In this document: in pieces, positions 34,934 through 45,599 of the stretch
Numbering within the stretch: position 1 is the stretch's first letter
Layout: each line of letters starts with the position of its first letter
The notes under the pieces: model-generated
Told to the model about the DNA's origin: nothing
The model's database searches: none
What the model saw: the letters and a program-made list of their open reading frames with translations, nothing else
Assembly (NCBI GenBank): GCA_003290165.1
Contig: QNQO01000808.1
Coordinates: forward strand, 62,001 to 126,000
DNA: 64,000 nt
Direction: 5' to 3'
Source: Berberis thunbergii
Lineage: Eukaryota; Streptophyta; Magnoliopsida; Ranunculales; Berberidaceae
Translations under genes and position numbers: made by a program

Positions 34934-34940
34934 CTACCAG

Positions 34941-35990
34941 CAGACACACAATAAGATTAAAAAATAAAAATAAATCATTCGTTCTCGTTTAAACTGTATG
35001 TAATATGCAGCATTGCAAGTTTCAGACGGAAACCGGCTCTCTTCAGTTAGAAGTTAGAATGATCATACCTGCATCAACAATGTTTGATTTTAAGCTTTAC
35101 GCTTTAGAAATGGACATAATTCCCCTAAAACACACTGAGACGAAAATTTTGAAATTGTTTACTATGAGTATATCCTGCGTATGATTTAATGAAATAATTC
35201 CAAAGAAAACCTTATTGGGCAAGAGGAAGGAAGAACTCTATGTTGAATATATCATTCATCCTTATATTTCTCAGTGACTACCTAAAGATGGCAAATATTC
35301 ACCTGTCTGCCCGCTTGATCTCCATTCCTGTTGCTTTTATAGATTTTATTTATTTATTTAATTTTCTTATATTTTATTTATTATAATTTCAAGCCTTACA
35401 AAAGCTTGAAACACTAATAATCCTAACAGCATCAAATTTTTTTTTTTGTACACTGATCCTAGAATATGATTCAAAACCAGATTATGGACAGAAAGAGAGA
35501 AAGCAATAGAAGGATGCTACATCACATAGAACCAAATTTCCTGTCTGATATTTGTTCAGCAAATCAAAAGAAAGGTGGGAGTGAGGTTCTGAGTGGCAAA
35601 CCCTTCCTTGCCTAGAAAGCTCGAAACTAGAGAAGGGAGGTAAAGGCAAAATTTTGCAACCAGGTAGTAGATTAGAAGTTTAGCAAGCAATATCCCAAAG
35701 GAACTTGGTACACAGTAAAATCAGCGGGAATACAGAGAGAGTAACATCAGCATTTCATGGAAACCACCTTAAGATCCTGCAAGTTACAGCATCTTCATTC
35801 TGAATAGATGATACTATGTCAAATCTAACTATTAATCTGAAACAAAATTTCTTTGAAGTTTAAAATATTATCTAAACAACATCCAACCAAAATACCAGAA
35901 ACAATACAATGAACTGACAAAGTAAAATGATTAAATCCTGAATATCTAGCACCAATCAAAGCAGAACTACACACTTAAGTCACATACATC
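34941..35990. other. 3' flank of HSC70, no other gene
   Basis: AT-rich. The part nearest 35990 (about 35740-35990) is probably the HSC70 3' untranslated region, read on the minus strand. No other coding or repeat signal. Confidence 0.5.
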
Positions 35991-38672
35991 TTAGTCGACC
36001 TCCTCGATCTTGGGACCAGGTCCACTGCTACCAGCTGAAGGACCATCGTCACCGGGCATCTCAGCACCAGCACCCTGATACATTTTTGCAATAATGGGAT
36101 TGCAAAGGCCTTCCAACTCCTTCATCTTGTCCTCAAACTCATCTGCCTCAGCAAGCTGGTTGGTATCTAGCCAATTAATAGCCTCGTCAATGGCATCGTC
36201 AATCTTCTTCTTGTCTGCTGCCGGAAGCTTCACTGCAATCTTATCATCCTTAATGGTGTTCCTCATGTTATAAGCATAGTTCTCCAGCGCATTCTTAGCC
36301 TCCACCTTCTTCTTATGCTCCTCATCCTCTGACTTGTACTTCTCTGCCTCGTGTACCATCTTCTCAATCTCCTCCTTCGACAACCTTCCCTTGTCATTGG
36401 TGATGGTAATCTTGTTCTTTTGTCCTGTTGTTTTGTCCTCAGCAGATACATTCAAGATACCATTGGCATCAATGTCAAAGCAGACTGTAATCTGAGGTAC
36501 ACCACGGGGAGCTGGAGGGATGCCGGAGAGTTCAAATTTTCCTAGCAAATTGTTGTCCCTAGTTCTGGTTCTCTCACCCTCATAGACCTGGATCAACACT
36601 CCAGGTTGGTTGTCAGAGTAGGTAGAGAAGACTTGTTCCTTCTTGGTGGGAATGGTAGTGTTCCTGGGAATCAAAACAGTCATGACACCTCCAGCAGTCT
36701 CCAGACCAAGGGAAAGAGGTGTAACATCCAAGAGCAAGAGGTCCTGCACCTTCTCATTGCCCTCACCACTCAAGATGGCTGCTTGGACAGCAGCACCATA
36801 GGCAACAGCCTCGTCAGGGTTGATGTTCTTGCAGAGTTCCTTGCCATTAAAGAAATCTTGCAACAACTGTTGCACCTTAGGAATCCTAGTTGACCCGCCA
36901 ACAAGAACAACATCATGGACAGTGCTCTTGTCCATCTTTGCATCTCTCAAACACTTCTCAACAGGCTCCATACACTTCCTGAAAAGATCCATGTTAAGCT
37001 CCTCAAATCTGGCACGGGTGATGGTAGAGTAGAAATCTATGCCCTCAAACAAGGAATCAATTTCAATGGTAGTCTGGGCAGTTGAGGAAAGGGTCCTCTT
37101 GGCTCTCTCACAAGAGGTTCTCAACCTTCTAAGAGCCCTGGGGTTCCCACTGATATCCTTCTTGTTCTTTCTCTTGAACTCCTGAACAAAGTGGTTCACC
37201 ATCCTGTTGTCAAAGTCCTCCCCACCAAGATGGGTGTCTCCAGCAGTTGCTTTCACCTCAAAGATACCCTCTTCAATAGTGAGAAGGGAAACATCAAAGG
37301 TACCACCACCAAGATCGAAGATGAGGACATTCTTCTCACCGACACTGGTTGCCTTCTTGTCAAGACCATATGCAATAGCAGCAGCAGTGGGTTCATTGAT
37401 AATGCGCATGACATTGAGGCCAGCAATCACACCAGCATCCTTAGTGGCCTGACGTTGAGAGTCATTGAAGTAAGCTGGGACAGTGACCACTGCATTCTTC
37501 ACAGTGGAGCCAAGGTAAGCCTCTGCAATCTCACGCATCTTGATGAGGACCATAGAGGAGATTTCCTCAGCAGCAAACGTCTTCTCCTCAGCCTTGTAGA
37601 CCACAACTATCATGGCTTATCACCTGCGCCTGGAATGACCTTGAAAGGCCATAGCTTCATGTCGCCCTGAACAGAGGCATCACTAAATCTCCTTCCAATC
37701 AAACGTTTAGCATCTACGTGCAATAACAAAAAAAATCTAGTTAAAAATCAATTTAATTTACATTGCTTCAATCAATAACCATTTTGAACAAAAAAAACTG
37801 AGAAAAGTATTAAGTGGTACAGCTCATATTCTATGGGTGTAAAAGGCTTCTGTTGTGCAATGACATTAGCATTCGGAACTAGGAATTTGTTTTCAATCAT
37901 TGCCACTGCCCGCCAAAACCAAAACAAATCAAAGAATATAATATATATTTCCTAAATGAAAAAAAATATTGTTTAAAGTAGAGGAAAAGAGTTATCAGAT
38001 AGGATCAAAAGACTATTAAACTAATGTAATCATAGATTTATTGAAGAAATCTCATCTGAACGATGCAAATCATAAAAAGATACAAAAAGGGAGGCCTCAT
38101 AGAGAAGATTAATTTGTTTCAACATATATAGAACATTTCAGACATATGCTTGTCTATTAATCATATAATCATCGGCCATTTTCCCAGGAAAATATCCAAT
38201 AAAATTAGCGCTTAAAGCAAAACCACAATTTTATAAAAAAGAGTGACTCGGATTATGGGTGGTGATATATAGGATGGTCATCAAGGTCAGAATTTCTTCC
38301 AACCATTACGACGAACGAGACCTTTCACTATCATCTTCATCATTGTCATTCTTTTCTCTTCCTATATAGATAAACAAAAACTATTTTAAAGCCGTGATTT
38401 CAATAAACAAGTGTCTAGATGATGTGCATTGGTAAAGATGTAGAATAAATAAACTTACCAAAAACGGTGTTGATAGGGTTCATGGCCACCTGGTTCTTGG
38501 CAGCATCACCGATCAAACGCTCAGTATCCGTAAAACCAACATAAGAAGGAGTGGTTCGGTTTCCTTGATCGTTGGCAATGATCTCAACACGATCATGTTG
38601 CCATACTCCAACACACGAGTAAGTTGTTCCAAGATCAATACCGATAGCTGGACCTTCTCCTTTGCCCGCCAT
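35991..38672 (-). pseudogene. HSC70: Cytosolic HSC70/HSP70 with a one-base deletion in exon 2
   Basis: Exon 1 is 38459-38672 and exon 2 is 35991-37713, separated by a GT-AG intron of 745 bases after codon 71 (NTVF|D), the conserved position in plant cytosolic HSP70 genes. I use the ATG at 38672 ([19 protein letters not shown]); an in-frame ATG lies six codons upstream. Features include the ATPase signatures [20 protein letters not shown] [11 protein letters not shown] and [13 protein letters not shown], the substrate domain, and the cytosolic C-terminus PKIEEVD for TPR co-chaperones. Near 37613 the codons for Asp-Lys-Pro-Met lack one base (AAGCCATG instead of AAGCCNATG). The frame then stops after about 105 residues, while the remaining 540 codons are perfect. 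Either a very young mutation or an assembly error. Confidence 0.93.
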
Positions 38673-38765
38673 TCTACTTCTTGTTGTCAAGAATTCGATA
38701 AAAAATAGAGAGGTTTTTAGAGTTTGTAGAGATTAGTTCGAGTTAAGGTGAAGTAGAGGTTGAAC

Positions 38766-38770
38766 TTATA
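38766..38770 (-). promoter_or_regulatory. TATA box of HSC70
   Basis: GCTATAAGT on the minus strand, about 95 bases upstream of the ATG, in a suitable place for a core promoter. Confidence 0.6.
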
Positions 38771-38786
38771 GCATGGCAGATTTTGC

Positions 38787-38799
38787 TTCGAGAAACTTC
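38787..38799 (-). promoter_or_regulatory. Heat-shock element upstream of HSC70
   Basis: TTCGAGAAACTTC is a perfect three-unit nTTCnnGAAnnTTC element, the binding site of a heat-shock factor trimer. It lies about 17 bases upstream of the TATA box, which suggests heat-inducible transcription. Confidence 0.8.
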
Positions 38800-39823
38800 T
38801 AATTAGCAAATTGTGGATCCTAGACCTTGGGGGAGGCCATGTTTTTTCGCACGGAAAAAAGCTGACTGAGTTTTTTGAAGAAACTTTCCTATTTGCGAGG
38901 AGCCGGAGACCAGCTCAGCGGGTCTTGCCTAATATGCTGCTGTTGGGTGCGGCATCATAAAACAGGTTGGAAATGGACATGGTCGATCTAAAGTAATCAA
39001 GATTCCAGAGCAGGAAATTAATTCAAAAACATCCTACCTTATATCTCGATGAAAATTCCAAAACAGGAAATTGATTCGAATAACATGGATCCAGAGTCCT
39101 CTATTTCCGTCAAGGAAAAGTTTCAATGTAAAGCTCTTTCTAAACGAAACGATACTGGTATATTCAAATAATGTCTCATGGTCATGGGTATCTTGACACT
39201 AGGACATTTAAACTTAAAATGACAATGATTATGAGCATCTCGAATGTGCAAGCTCAAAAATTAGATTTAACTTCTGATTCAGTTTTCAGAGTCATTTTGA
39301 ATTTCAATTGAAACCATTGTAAGATAAGAGTATAGACCTGTTCTATTTGGACGAAGATACACTCGTCAAATGGTCTTGGATGCATAAGATCGATTGCCTT
39401 ATGTGCGTAGCATAACCAAGTGTAAACGGTTGAAATATACGAGATTATTAATGGTATGACATGACATAAAATGGGTAGGGACTAGAAATTGATTATGGTC
39501 TCATAAGTATTCCATATTTCATCCAGATTATTCTGCAATAATCTAGGTCGAGATCAAGATCGTAGAGGATCATATCATATATCTCATGAAAGGGATTGTC
39601 TTATTAGCGAGGAAACGGGGGGGGGGGGGGGGGGGGGGAGGTTTAAAGACCCATTAACCTTTATATTAAAGAAATAAATATAGATGCCTCAAATACAATC
39701 TCTCAAAAATGAAAAGATTCTTTGTGAAAACAATCACATAGAAAGCTTAACCAGAAAACCTAGGACTATTATAGTCTTCTTACTATGATTCTCAATCATA
39801 ATCATCGAGTAAAGGTGATCAAT
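38800..39823. other. HSC70 upstream region and intergenic DNA
   Basis: No gene seen. A degenerate TTGAAGAAACTTTCC near 38875-38890 could be a weaker heat-shock element. A 22-base poly-G run lies at 39617-39638. Confidence 0.4.
39617..39638 (+). repeat. Uninterrupted run of 22 G
   Basis: G22 followed by AGG in an otherwise AT-rich stretch. Such runs are rare and are prone to G-quadruplex formation and sequencing error. Confidence 0.9.
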
Positions 39824-39899
39824 CACTACACCACAAGTCCACTTTTATAGCATTTAATTATAGCATTTTTTGCACAATTGCTATTAAAAGTTAAGTTGC

Positions 39900-41449
39900 A
39901 TCTAAAATAGCATCTAAAATCGCTATCGCTTGTGGCGGGATTATAAAACGCCAAAGAGCGCTCAGCCAAATATTTGACATGGCACCATTTTTCTTCTCTC
40001 CCTCAAACCTAAATTAAGACAAAAATTTCAAGTTTAACATCAAATCTCTTCTTCCATTTCAATTTCGATTCCCCTCTCAACACACCCAAATTCCATCTTT
40101 CATCTCTTTCTCTTCGTTTCATTTCTTCAATGGCGAATTTCATCAATGGCGACTGACCAAGTTAGAACGAAGCAAGATAACTTCCCTCTTGTTCTCTCTT
40201 TGGCATGCTTGGTTTTTGCCCAATAGAGTTGGATTGAAGTAAAATTTTGACTTGTTTGTAGAAAGCGAGATCGATTTTGAGATAGTTTCAGAGCAAATTG
40301 ATTACTCTTTTTCAATTAAAAGGGTGCGGTGGGTTTGCTTGATGTTCTTCAGCTTAACACGAAATCACCGCACATTTTGTGACGATTGGACCCCTCCCTA
40401 TCTCGTATTGAGCTTTCATGTTCATTCAAGGTAACTCAACTTACCCTTTCTTGCTTTGCTTTGCTTTCAACGCCATTGAATCTCTCGATTTCGTTATGTC
40501 TCCTTTTTTTCAATTCTTGATTTTTTTTTTCAATTTTCAGTTTGTTTTGCTGACTTTGTGTTTCAGATCTCTAAACATTTTCTTTTGTTTGTTTGATTGA
40601 ATTTGTCTCACTTTTTGCAGTTAAGGAATGGTAGATTTAGAGCTTTGAAGGATTACATTTATCTGGTAAGTCTCAGATTTGGCGTGCCTAGCCTTCATTT
40701 TGTTCGGGTTCGGTGGTGTTCTAGGTTTCTTAGTTCTTAAAATTTTCGGAACTAGTTATGATTTTACTTCAGTTTGTTTAGATATTAGAGTTCATGATCT
40801 TTGATAGTTTAGTTGTTTTTTTTCTGCATTTCGCACTAGTTCATTCTGAGTTTTTGTTGCTTTGAGTTCAGATCGGAGTTAGAGGTGGAAAATTTTGGCA
40901 ATTAGGAGTGTTTTACTTGATGTTGCGAACACCACCAACCTCTCAAAGGTGTGTAGTATGAACTTAGAAAAAATAGAGTACTATGTTCTCATTACACGGT
41001 GATCGGTCTCTTCTTTGTATTATAGTGATTGTAGTTGACAAACCCAAATGGAAATTTATCATATTATATACTGAATTTTTTTTAAGAAGAATCCAAGTGG
41101 CAATATACCCTTTCTTTCATATTTTGGCGAGACTCACTATACCGTGCAATAGTCTACAATTTCAATTAATATGTTGACTGTAGTTAATGGTGGGTGCTCT
41201 TACTGATGTTTGTTAGCACTCCATAAATGTTTCTCTCTATCTCTCATCTTATGCCCTGCATTTCTTCTTATTTTCTTACAGAATAAATTTGTGGAAATTG
41301 GAATTGCCAATTCACCTCCTTATATTAGAATCATTCTTGTTGTGGTGCTTCATTCAACTAAAATGTATGTAACGTCGTATGAAACATTTGCTTGTTGAAC
41401 ACAATAATGCTTTCTCTAAACCATATTACAAAATTTATTTCTTGTGTAG
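39900..41449 (+). other. Gene-like leader and intron sequence, product not identified
   Basis: TC-rich leader-like DNA near 40000-40120 is followed by an exon-like block at about 40621-40665 with AG/GT borders. I cannot assign either to a protein. It may be the 5' part of the RUS-like gene whose exon begins at 41450. Confidence 0.35.
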
Positions 41450-41624
41450 GTCAAGGTGATCGAGGACTCACGACCTGTAGTTCGTAAGGTAGCTGAATCT
41501 TTTGTGAACAAATTCTTCCCATCTAGATACCCTTATAGGTAGCCTTCACAATCAGTTATGTTGGTGATATAAATGTTAGTAAGATTGCAATGCATACAAG
41601 TTTTTCTTATAATCGTACTTATGC

Positions 41625-42010
41625 CACTACACCAAAAATACCCATCAGCAACGGTTTTGAACCGTGGGGGTAACCACTTGTCATGGCTTAGAGGCATGGG
41701 CAGTAGAGGCGTCGCGAAATCATCATTAACGGCTCTAAACCGTGGCAAAACATTTTCGCAACGGTTTTATGCTCGAGAAGGCATGATGAATTTATGCATT
41801 TAGCCACGGCTATAAGCCGTTGCAACGATAGTGGCCACGGTTATAAGCCGTTGCAATCTGGCCACGGTTATAAGCCGTTGCAATATGGCCACGGTTTTAA
41901 GCCGTGGCAATGATGATGGCCACAGTTATAAGCCGTGGCCAGTCAAAACAAAATTAAAAAAAAAATAAATCTGGTTTTTTGTGATGGTTTGAAACCGTTG
42001 CAAATTAATA
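41625..42010. repeat. Left subterminal repeats (GCCACGGTTATAAGCCGT)
   Basis: At least eight copies of a 20-25 bp unit containing CACGGTTATAAGCCGTTGCAA, itself nearly palindromic. Confidence 0.85.
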
Positions 42011-42214
42011 TAATAGAAAAAATTAATTTTTTTTGCTGTTACAGCAAAATCACAGCCCCACACCTGCAAAATCAGTCCTTACTAAGATGAATATTTTCTT
42101 CAAGTTATAGAGTATATCATAACAAAGCATCCATATAAAATCAAATCCTTACAACAGTCAACTCAGACTACTACAGGGCAGCAACCACAACAATCTTTGC
42201 AAATGAATACTTTA

Positions 42215-42830
42215 TTAATTCCTAGATTGTAAACATCTTAAGTCATGAACTAGTACACTCAATATTAGAACAGGCAAAAATGAGGAAATGAAGAAAATAT
42301 AAGACATGGTATTGTATGAACCTGAAGAATCAAACAACAACGACAAAGTGCCTATGCAGACTCTGTTATGTGCTCGAAGCTTTGCCTTTGCAGTGCCATG
42401 TGCTCGAAGCTTTGCTGGAAATGAAGGTCTCCTCTTGCTGGTCTTCTCATTGCTAGTTTTAATTTCCTTTGAGAACAACTCCTCATTTGTCACATGACCA
42501 TTTTCTTCCTTCCCAGTGCTCTCTACAGTTGGTAAATCAACAACAAGATGAGCATCATGCAACTCATCAACTATATCATCTGCTACCAATGACTTCAGAG
42601 GACTTCCTCCATGAAGATCTTTAGACATTGTGCATCCACTTCTTTCTTCATCTTCTCAGAAAGCTCAACCATGCCCATATTTGGAACATGAGGCACTGGA
42701 GAGCCTGATGCCTTGCTGGTGGTGTGTCTCGGCTTCTCAACCTCAGTCCCAACCATGCCCATATCTGAAGAACCTGACGCCTTTGTAGTAATATGATTCA
42801 GTTTCTCATTTCTCTCTTAAATCAAATTGA
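42215..42830 (-). pseudogene. Unidentified captured exon(s), minus strand
   Basis: The minus strand can be read through ASGSSDMGMV, then ASGSPVPHVPNMGMVELSEK, then KMKKEVDAQCLKIFMEEVL; another frame continues SLVADDIVDELHDAHLV. The GMV-containing segment is partly duplicated. The style is that of a charged nuclear or cytosolic plant protein, but I do not recognise the family. A frame change near 42600 shows decay. Confidence 0.4.
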
Positions 42831-42916
42831 CTAAAGTGACAACAGAGATAGTGGTTTTAACACACAAGCAACAAGCATAATCAAGCACTAAATAAATAAG
42901 ACTAGTCTCCACTTAC

Positions 42917-43250
42917 ACAGATTGCAGATTACTGAGATTTCCCATCCATGGTGAGAGGGTCCCAGATAAGCTTTGACTAGGCAGCCCTCTGATAATACAA
43001 AACCGAAACAACAACAAAAAAAATTACTTTCCAAAGAGAATGACTTCTAAAAGAAAGTGATTTTGATGGAAAGTATTTTTGGTATTGTTACTAGGAAATC
43101 ATCTATAGTATACAAGGAAGATAGATAACAAACTAGAGTAACTTACACAACAACCACGGAGCCTTCAGTGGAGCAGGTAACCATCCTCAAGCTACAAGGG
43201 TCCACTGAATTAATATCCCAGCTCTCCAATACATTATATGGATCAGTAGA
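42917..43250 (-). pseudogene. Captured NIK-like LRR receptor kinase exons
   Basis: The second exon, 42917-42988, is exactly 72 nt, the standard LRR-unit exon of SERK/NIK-type genes, and reads GLPSQSLSGTLSPWMGNLSN. The preceding piece (43147 to about 43250) reads YNVLESWDINSVDPCS then MVTCS, the N-terminal cap of NSP-interacting kinases, with Leu in place of the usual Trp after DPCS. Both have AG/GT borders. The kinase domain and later LRRs are absent. The first piece is fused in frame to BIO1-type sequence in one exon. Confidence 0.8.
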
Positions 43251-43829
43251 AATATTGATATTTGTCATAGGATCTATAAATGATTGAATGGCTTTTGCAG
43301 CAGCAGTGCATCCCATGGCATGGGCAGAGTAAGAGTGTCCATGCAGAAGTGGCATGAGCTGAAAACATATCAAGTGAGCATATTATATACTTGAGGCAAT
43401 CAGGGACAAAACACATTTGTGTAAATCGAATATACCACAATATCTTATCCTAAAATCAGGTTAAAACACCGTGATATCTACAATATATGCACAAATACCT
43501 TGGAGTCCCCTTTGAATGCATCAAAAACAGCTTCTGTCGCCAAAGTGGCAGCCAAGGGTATAACCCCACCAGTCATCAACTTCGCATAACAAGCTATGTC
43601 AGGCAGACAGCCAAGGGTATAACTTCAAACATGTAAACTTGGACAGGCAGAATTAAAAGTAAGCACAGTTGTCCTGCCTGGTTCTATAATTAATGCTCCA
43701 ATGTGACCTGAACCAGATCCTAATAATGATAAGTGCTGAGATATATATGTTGAATAACTTCTGGCAAGATCTGAACCATCCCGACTTCTATTGAAGAGCT
43801 CGTCACGTGACCTGAAGGCTGTAACGAAT
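43147..43829 (-). pseudogene. Captured BIO1-like (DAPA aminotransferase) exons with a chimeric last exon
   Basis: Reading on the minus strand: about 43683-43829 gives ELFNRSRDGSDLA and SGHIGALIIEP; 43499 to about 43610 gives [20 protein letters not shown] then [14 protein letters not shown]; 43147-43358 gives LLHGHSYSAHAMGC and AAKAIQSFIDP, then switches in the same frame to NIK sequence. This is the order of plant BIO3-BIO1, the mitochondrial 7,8-diaminopelargonic acid aminotransferase of biotin synthesis. AKLMTGG contains the Lys expected to bind pyridoxal phosphate. The fragment lacks both ends of the enzyme. Confidence 0.85.
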
Positions 43830-43989
43830 ATAAAGAACAGGTTTCACCATGAGAAAATGAATACAAACTCAACAGCTGGAGGTGAAAAGATTTCAACTCA
43901 CTCAAATTTTCAGGGCACAGATTTTCAGATTGCAGGTGAAAAGATTTCAACTCAATCAATTAGCCCTTCAAAAGATCAAATTTCTCTGG

Positions 43990-45448
43990 GGTAAGCTTGT
44001 TCAATATACTGAAAAGTGGAGAAATTATAAAGTCAGCACACATTTATGACCAAGTAACTTAGTGACTGAAAAAGAAGATAAAACATCCAAAATCAAGGGG
44101 ACTAAACTTGCCCACCCTCTATCGCACACCCTTTCAACTGAATCAATTGGCCCTTCCTAGAACTATTCATATTCAACACAAAGAGACAGGTGCATAGGAC
44201 GCTTCAGTATTTTCATCAATTCATCCTAGGTGCATATTTACTATCTAAGGTTGAGGATTGGATAGTGATTCAAGGGATTATTATCGAACACTTGTCTCAT
44301 TCTAAGGCAAACAAACAACTAAGTCATTGGTCCAGTGGAGATAGAGATTTATCTATTTATTTTCGTTTCATATAATTTTTTAGAGCATAAATTCCTCTCC
44401 TTGATCAGGTGGTGCTTTTTCGTTCTAGATTTTCATTGTTCCCTAGGAAAAGAGGCTCATTAAGGCTTGATTGACAAAGCAGAGAAAAATTGAAATCTCA
44501 ATTAATTCAAACTATGCCCAATTAGGCTTACCTACTTATTCTAAAAGCATCCTATAGCCCTAATGAATGCAATAAGTAGAACCCTAATCTAAACAGGAAA
44601 TTGATGGAAACTAGTGGAAGCAAAGAAATCTGAGGTTGATTTGATAAAGCTTCACAACTCAATTCATTTCTTTTCTAAAATCTGATTACAAAATTTAGAT
44701 AGTGGTCTAGTTAAAGAAAAAGAAAACCAAATCAACTATCGTACCTTTACAGATGGTGTAAGTAACCTGTATGCTGATTTAATTGAAGTTGCAGCTTTAT
44801 GTCGTGAAACGTCAGAAGCTTCTCTGGCATCACAATCTTGGTCAGCATCTTCATCACAATCCTTGTTTAGAAAATTTCAAGAAAGTAATTAGTATGAGTA
44901 TGTAATTCAATATCCAAGTTGCAATTTACCCGGATCAGCTTCCTGCGATTCATGCATCACTTCAGTGTACGGTACAGGTTCTTTGAATGAAATACACAGC
45001 CACAGACAAAGAATTGGAGCAAAAGGTGTATTATGTTGAAAAAATTAAGTATATATTGTAAGACACTGTGAATACAAATCTCCAAAATAAACCAGAACAC
45101 TTTTACCATGTGTGTGAGACAAAGGACAATCAGAAACCTTTCGTCCAGATCATTGGAATGAGACCACATCAATAATAGATTCAATATATATGTATGTGCA
45201 CGCCAGTGTGCATTGAAAACACATGAACACCAAAAGCATGCTACCATGAGCTACAGCCTTAAAGGTTCGGTAATCCAAGGTGGAATGCAGAACAACATGA
45301 GCTAGAGACATAGCTCCAGCATGCAAAGATGAGCCAAATACATAGGTCTAGCATGCCAAAGGCATGACAAAATGAGTCAAATTAAGGAACAGGCTACAAA
45401 CTCACATACAAACATAATATAAAAGAAAATGAGAGGAGACGTATATAC
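43990..45448 (-). other. CACTA interior with one unidentified exon-like block
   Basis: Mostly AT-rich. On the minus strand at about 44745-44870 a block reads AREASDVSRHKAATSIKSAY then RLLTPSVK, looking coding but not recognised. Confidence 0.35.
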
Positions 45449-45594
45449 TTTCCACTAACATAAGGAAGACCCTTTCGAGAATTCAGTGGGAGGTCTCCTT
45501 GCAATCCGGTTATGATCTCTGTAATGGAACGGACAATTGCAGGGTCCTCACTATAGCTCTCGTAACACCTACCCCACCTTGGGGATTGGCAAAC
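45449..45594 (-). pseudogene. Captured GH3-family beta-glucosidase exon
   Basis: The 146-nt exon has AG/GT borders and reads [19 protein letters not shown], then [20 protein letters not shown]. This is the conserved N-terminal (alpha/beta)8 segment of plant glycoside hydrolase family 3 beta-glucosidases/xylosidases. No other GH3 exon is visible nearby, so a single exon was carried. Confidence 0.8.
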
Positions 45595-45599
45595 CTGAA

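Larger units (their letters stand above)
25911..34940 (+). mobile_element. Coding CACTA (En/Spm) element with dead transposase, right terminus missing
   Basis: The left end is CACTACTACAAATATTAG at 25911, followed by palindromic TAGCGCTATC/AAGCGCTAT subterminal repeats (25940-26235). The same repeats recur at 34496-34933, ending GAGCGCTATCTAAG. The expected closing TAGTAGTG is not found after them, so the right terminus is deleted or degenerate. Inside are a TNP2-type transposase and a second gene combining Ptta-type and Ulp1 protease regions, the usual two-gene layout of plant CACTA elements. Confidence 0.85.

Noticed and set aside
38672..38690. Upstream ATG (38690) as the HSC70 start
   Set aside because: It is in frame, but plant cytosolic HSP70 proteins start at MAGKGEGP, which matches the ATG at 38672; the upstream one was left as an alternative.
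39824..41629. CACTACACC at 39824 paired with the CACTA start at 41625 as one small element
   Set aside because: Both are left ends in the same orientation, so they cannot be the two termini of one element.
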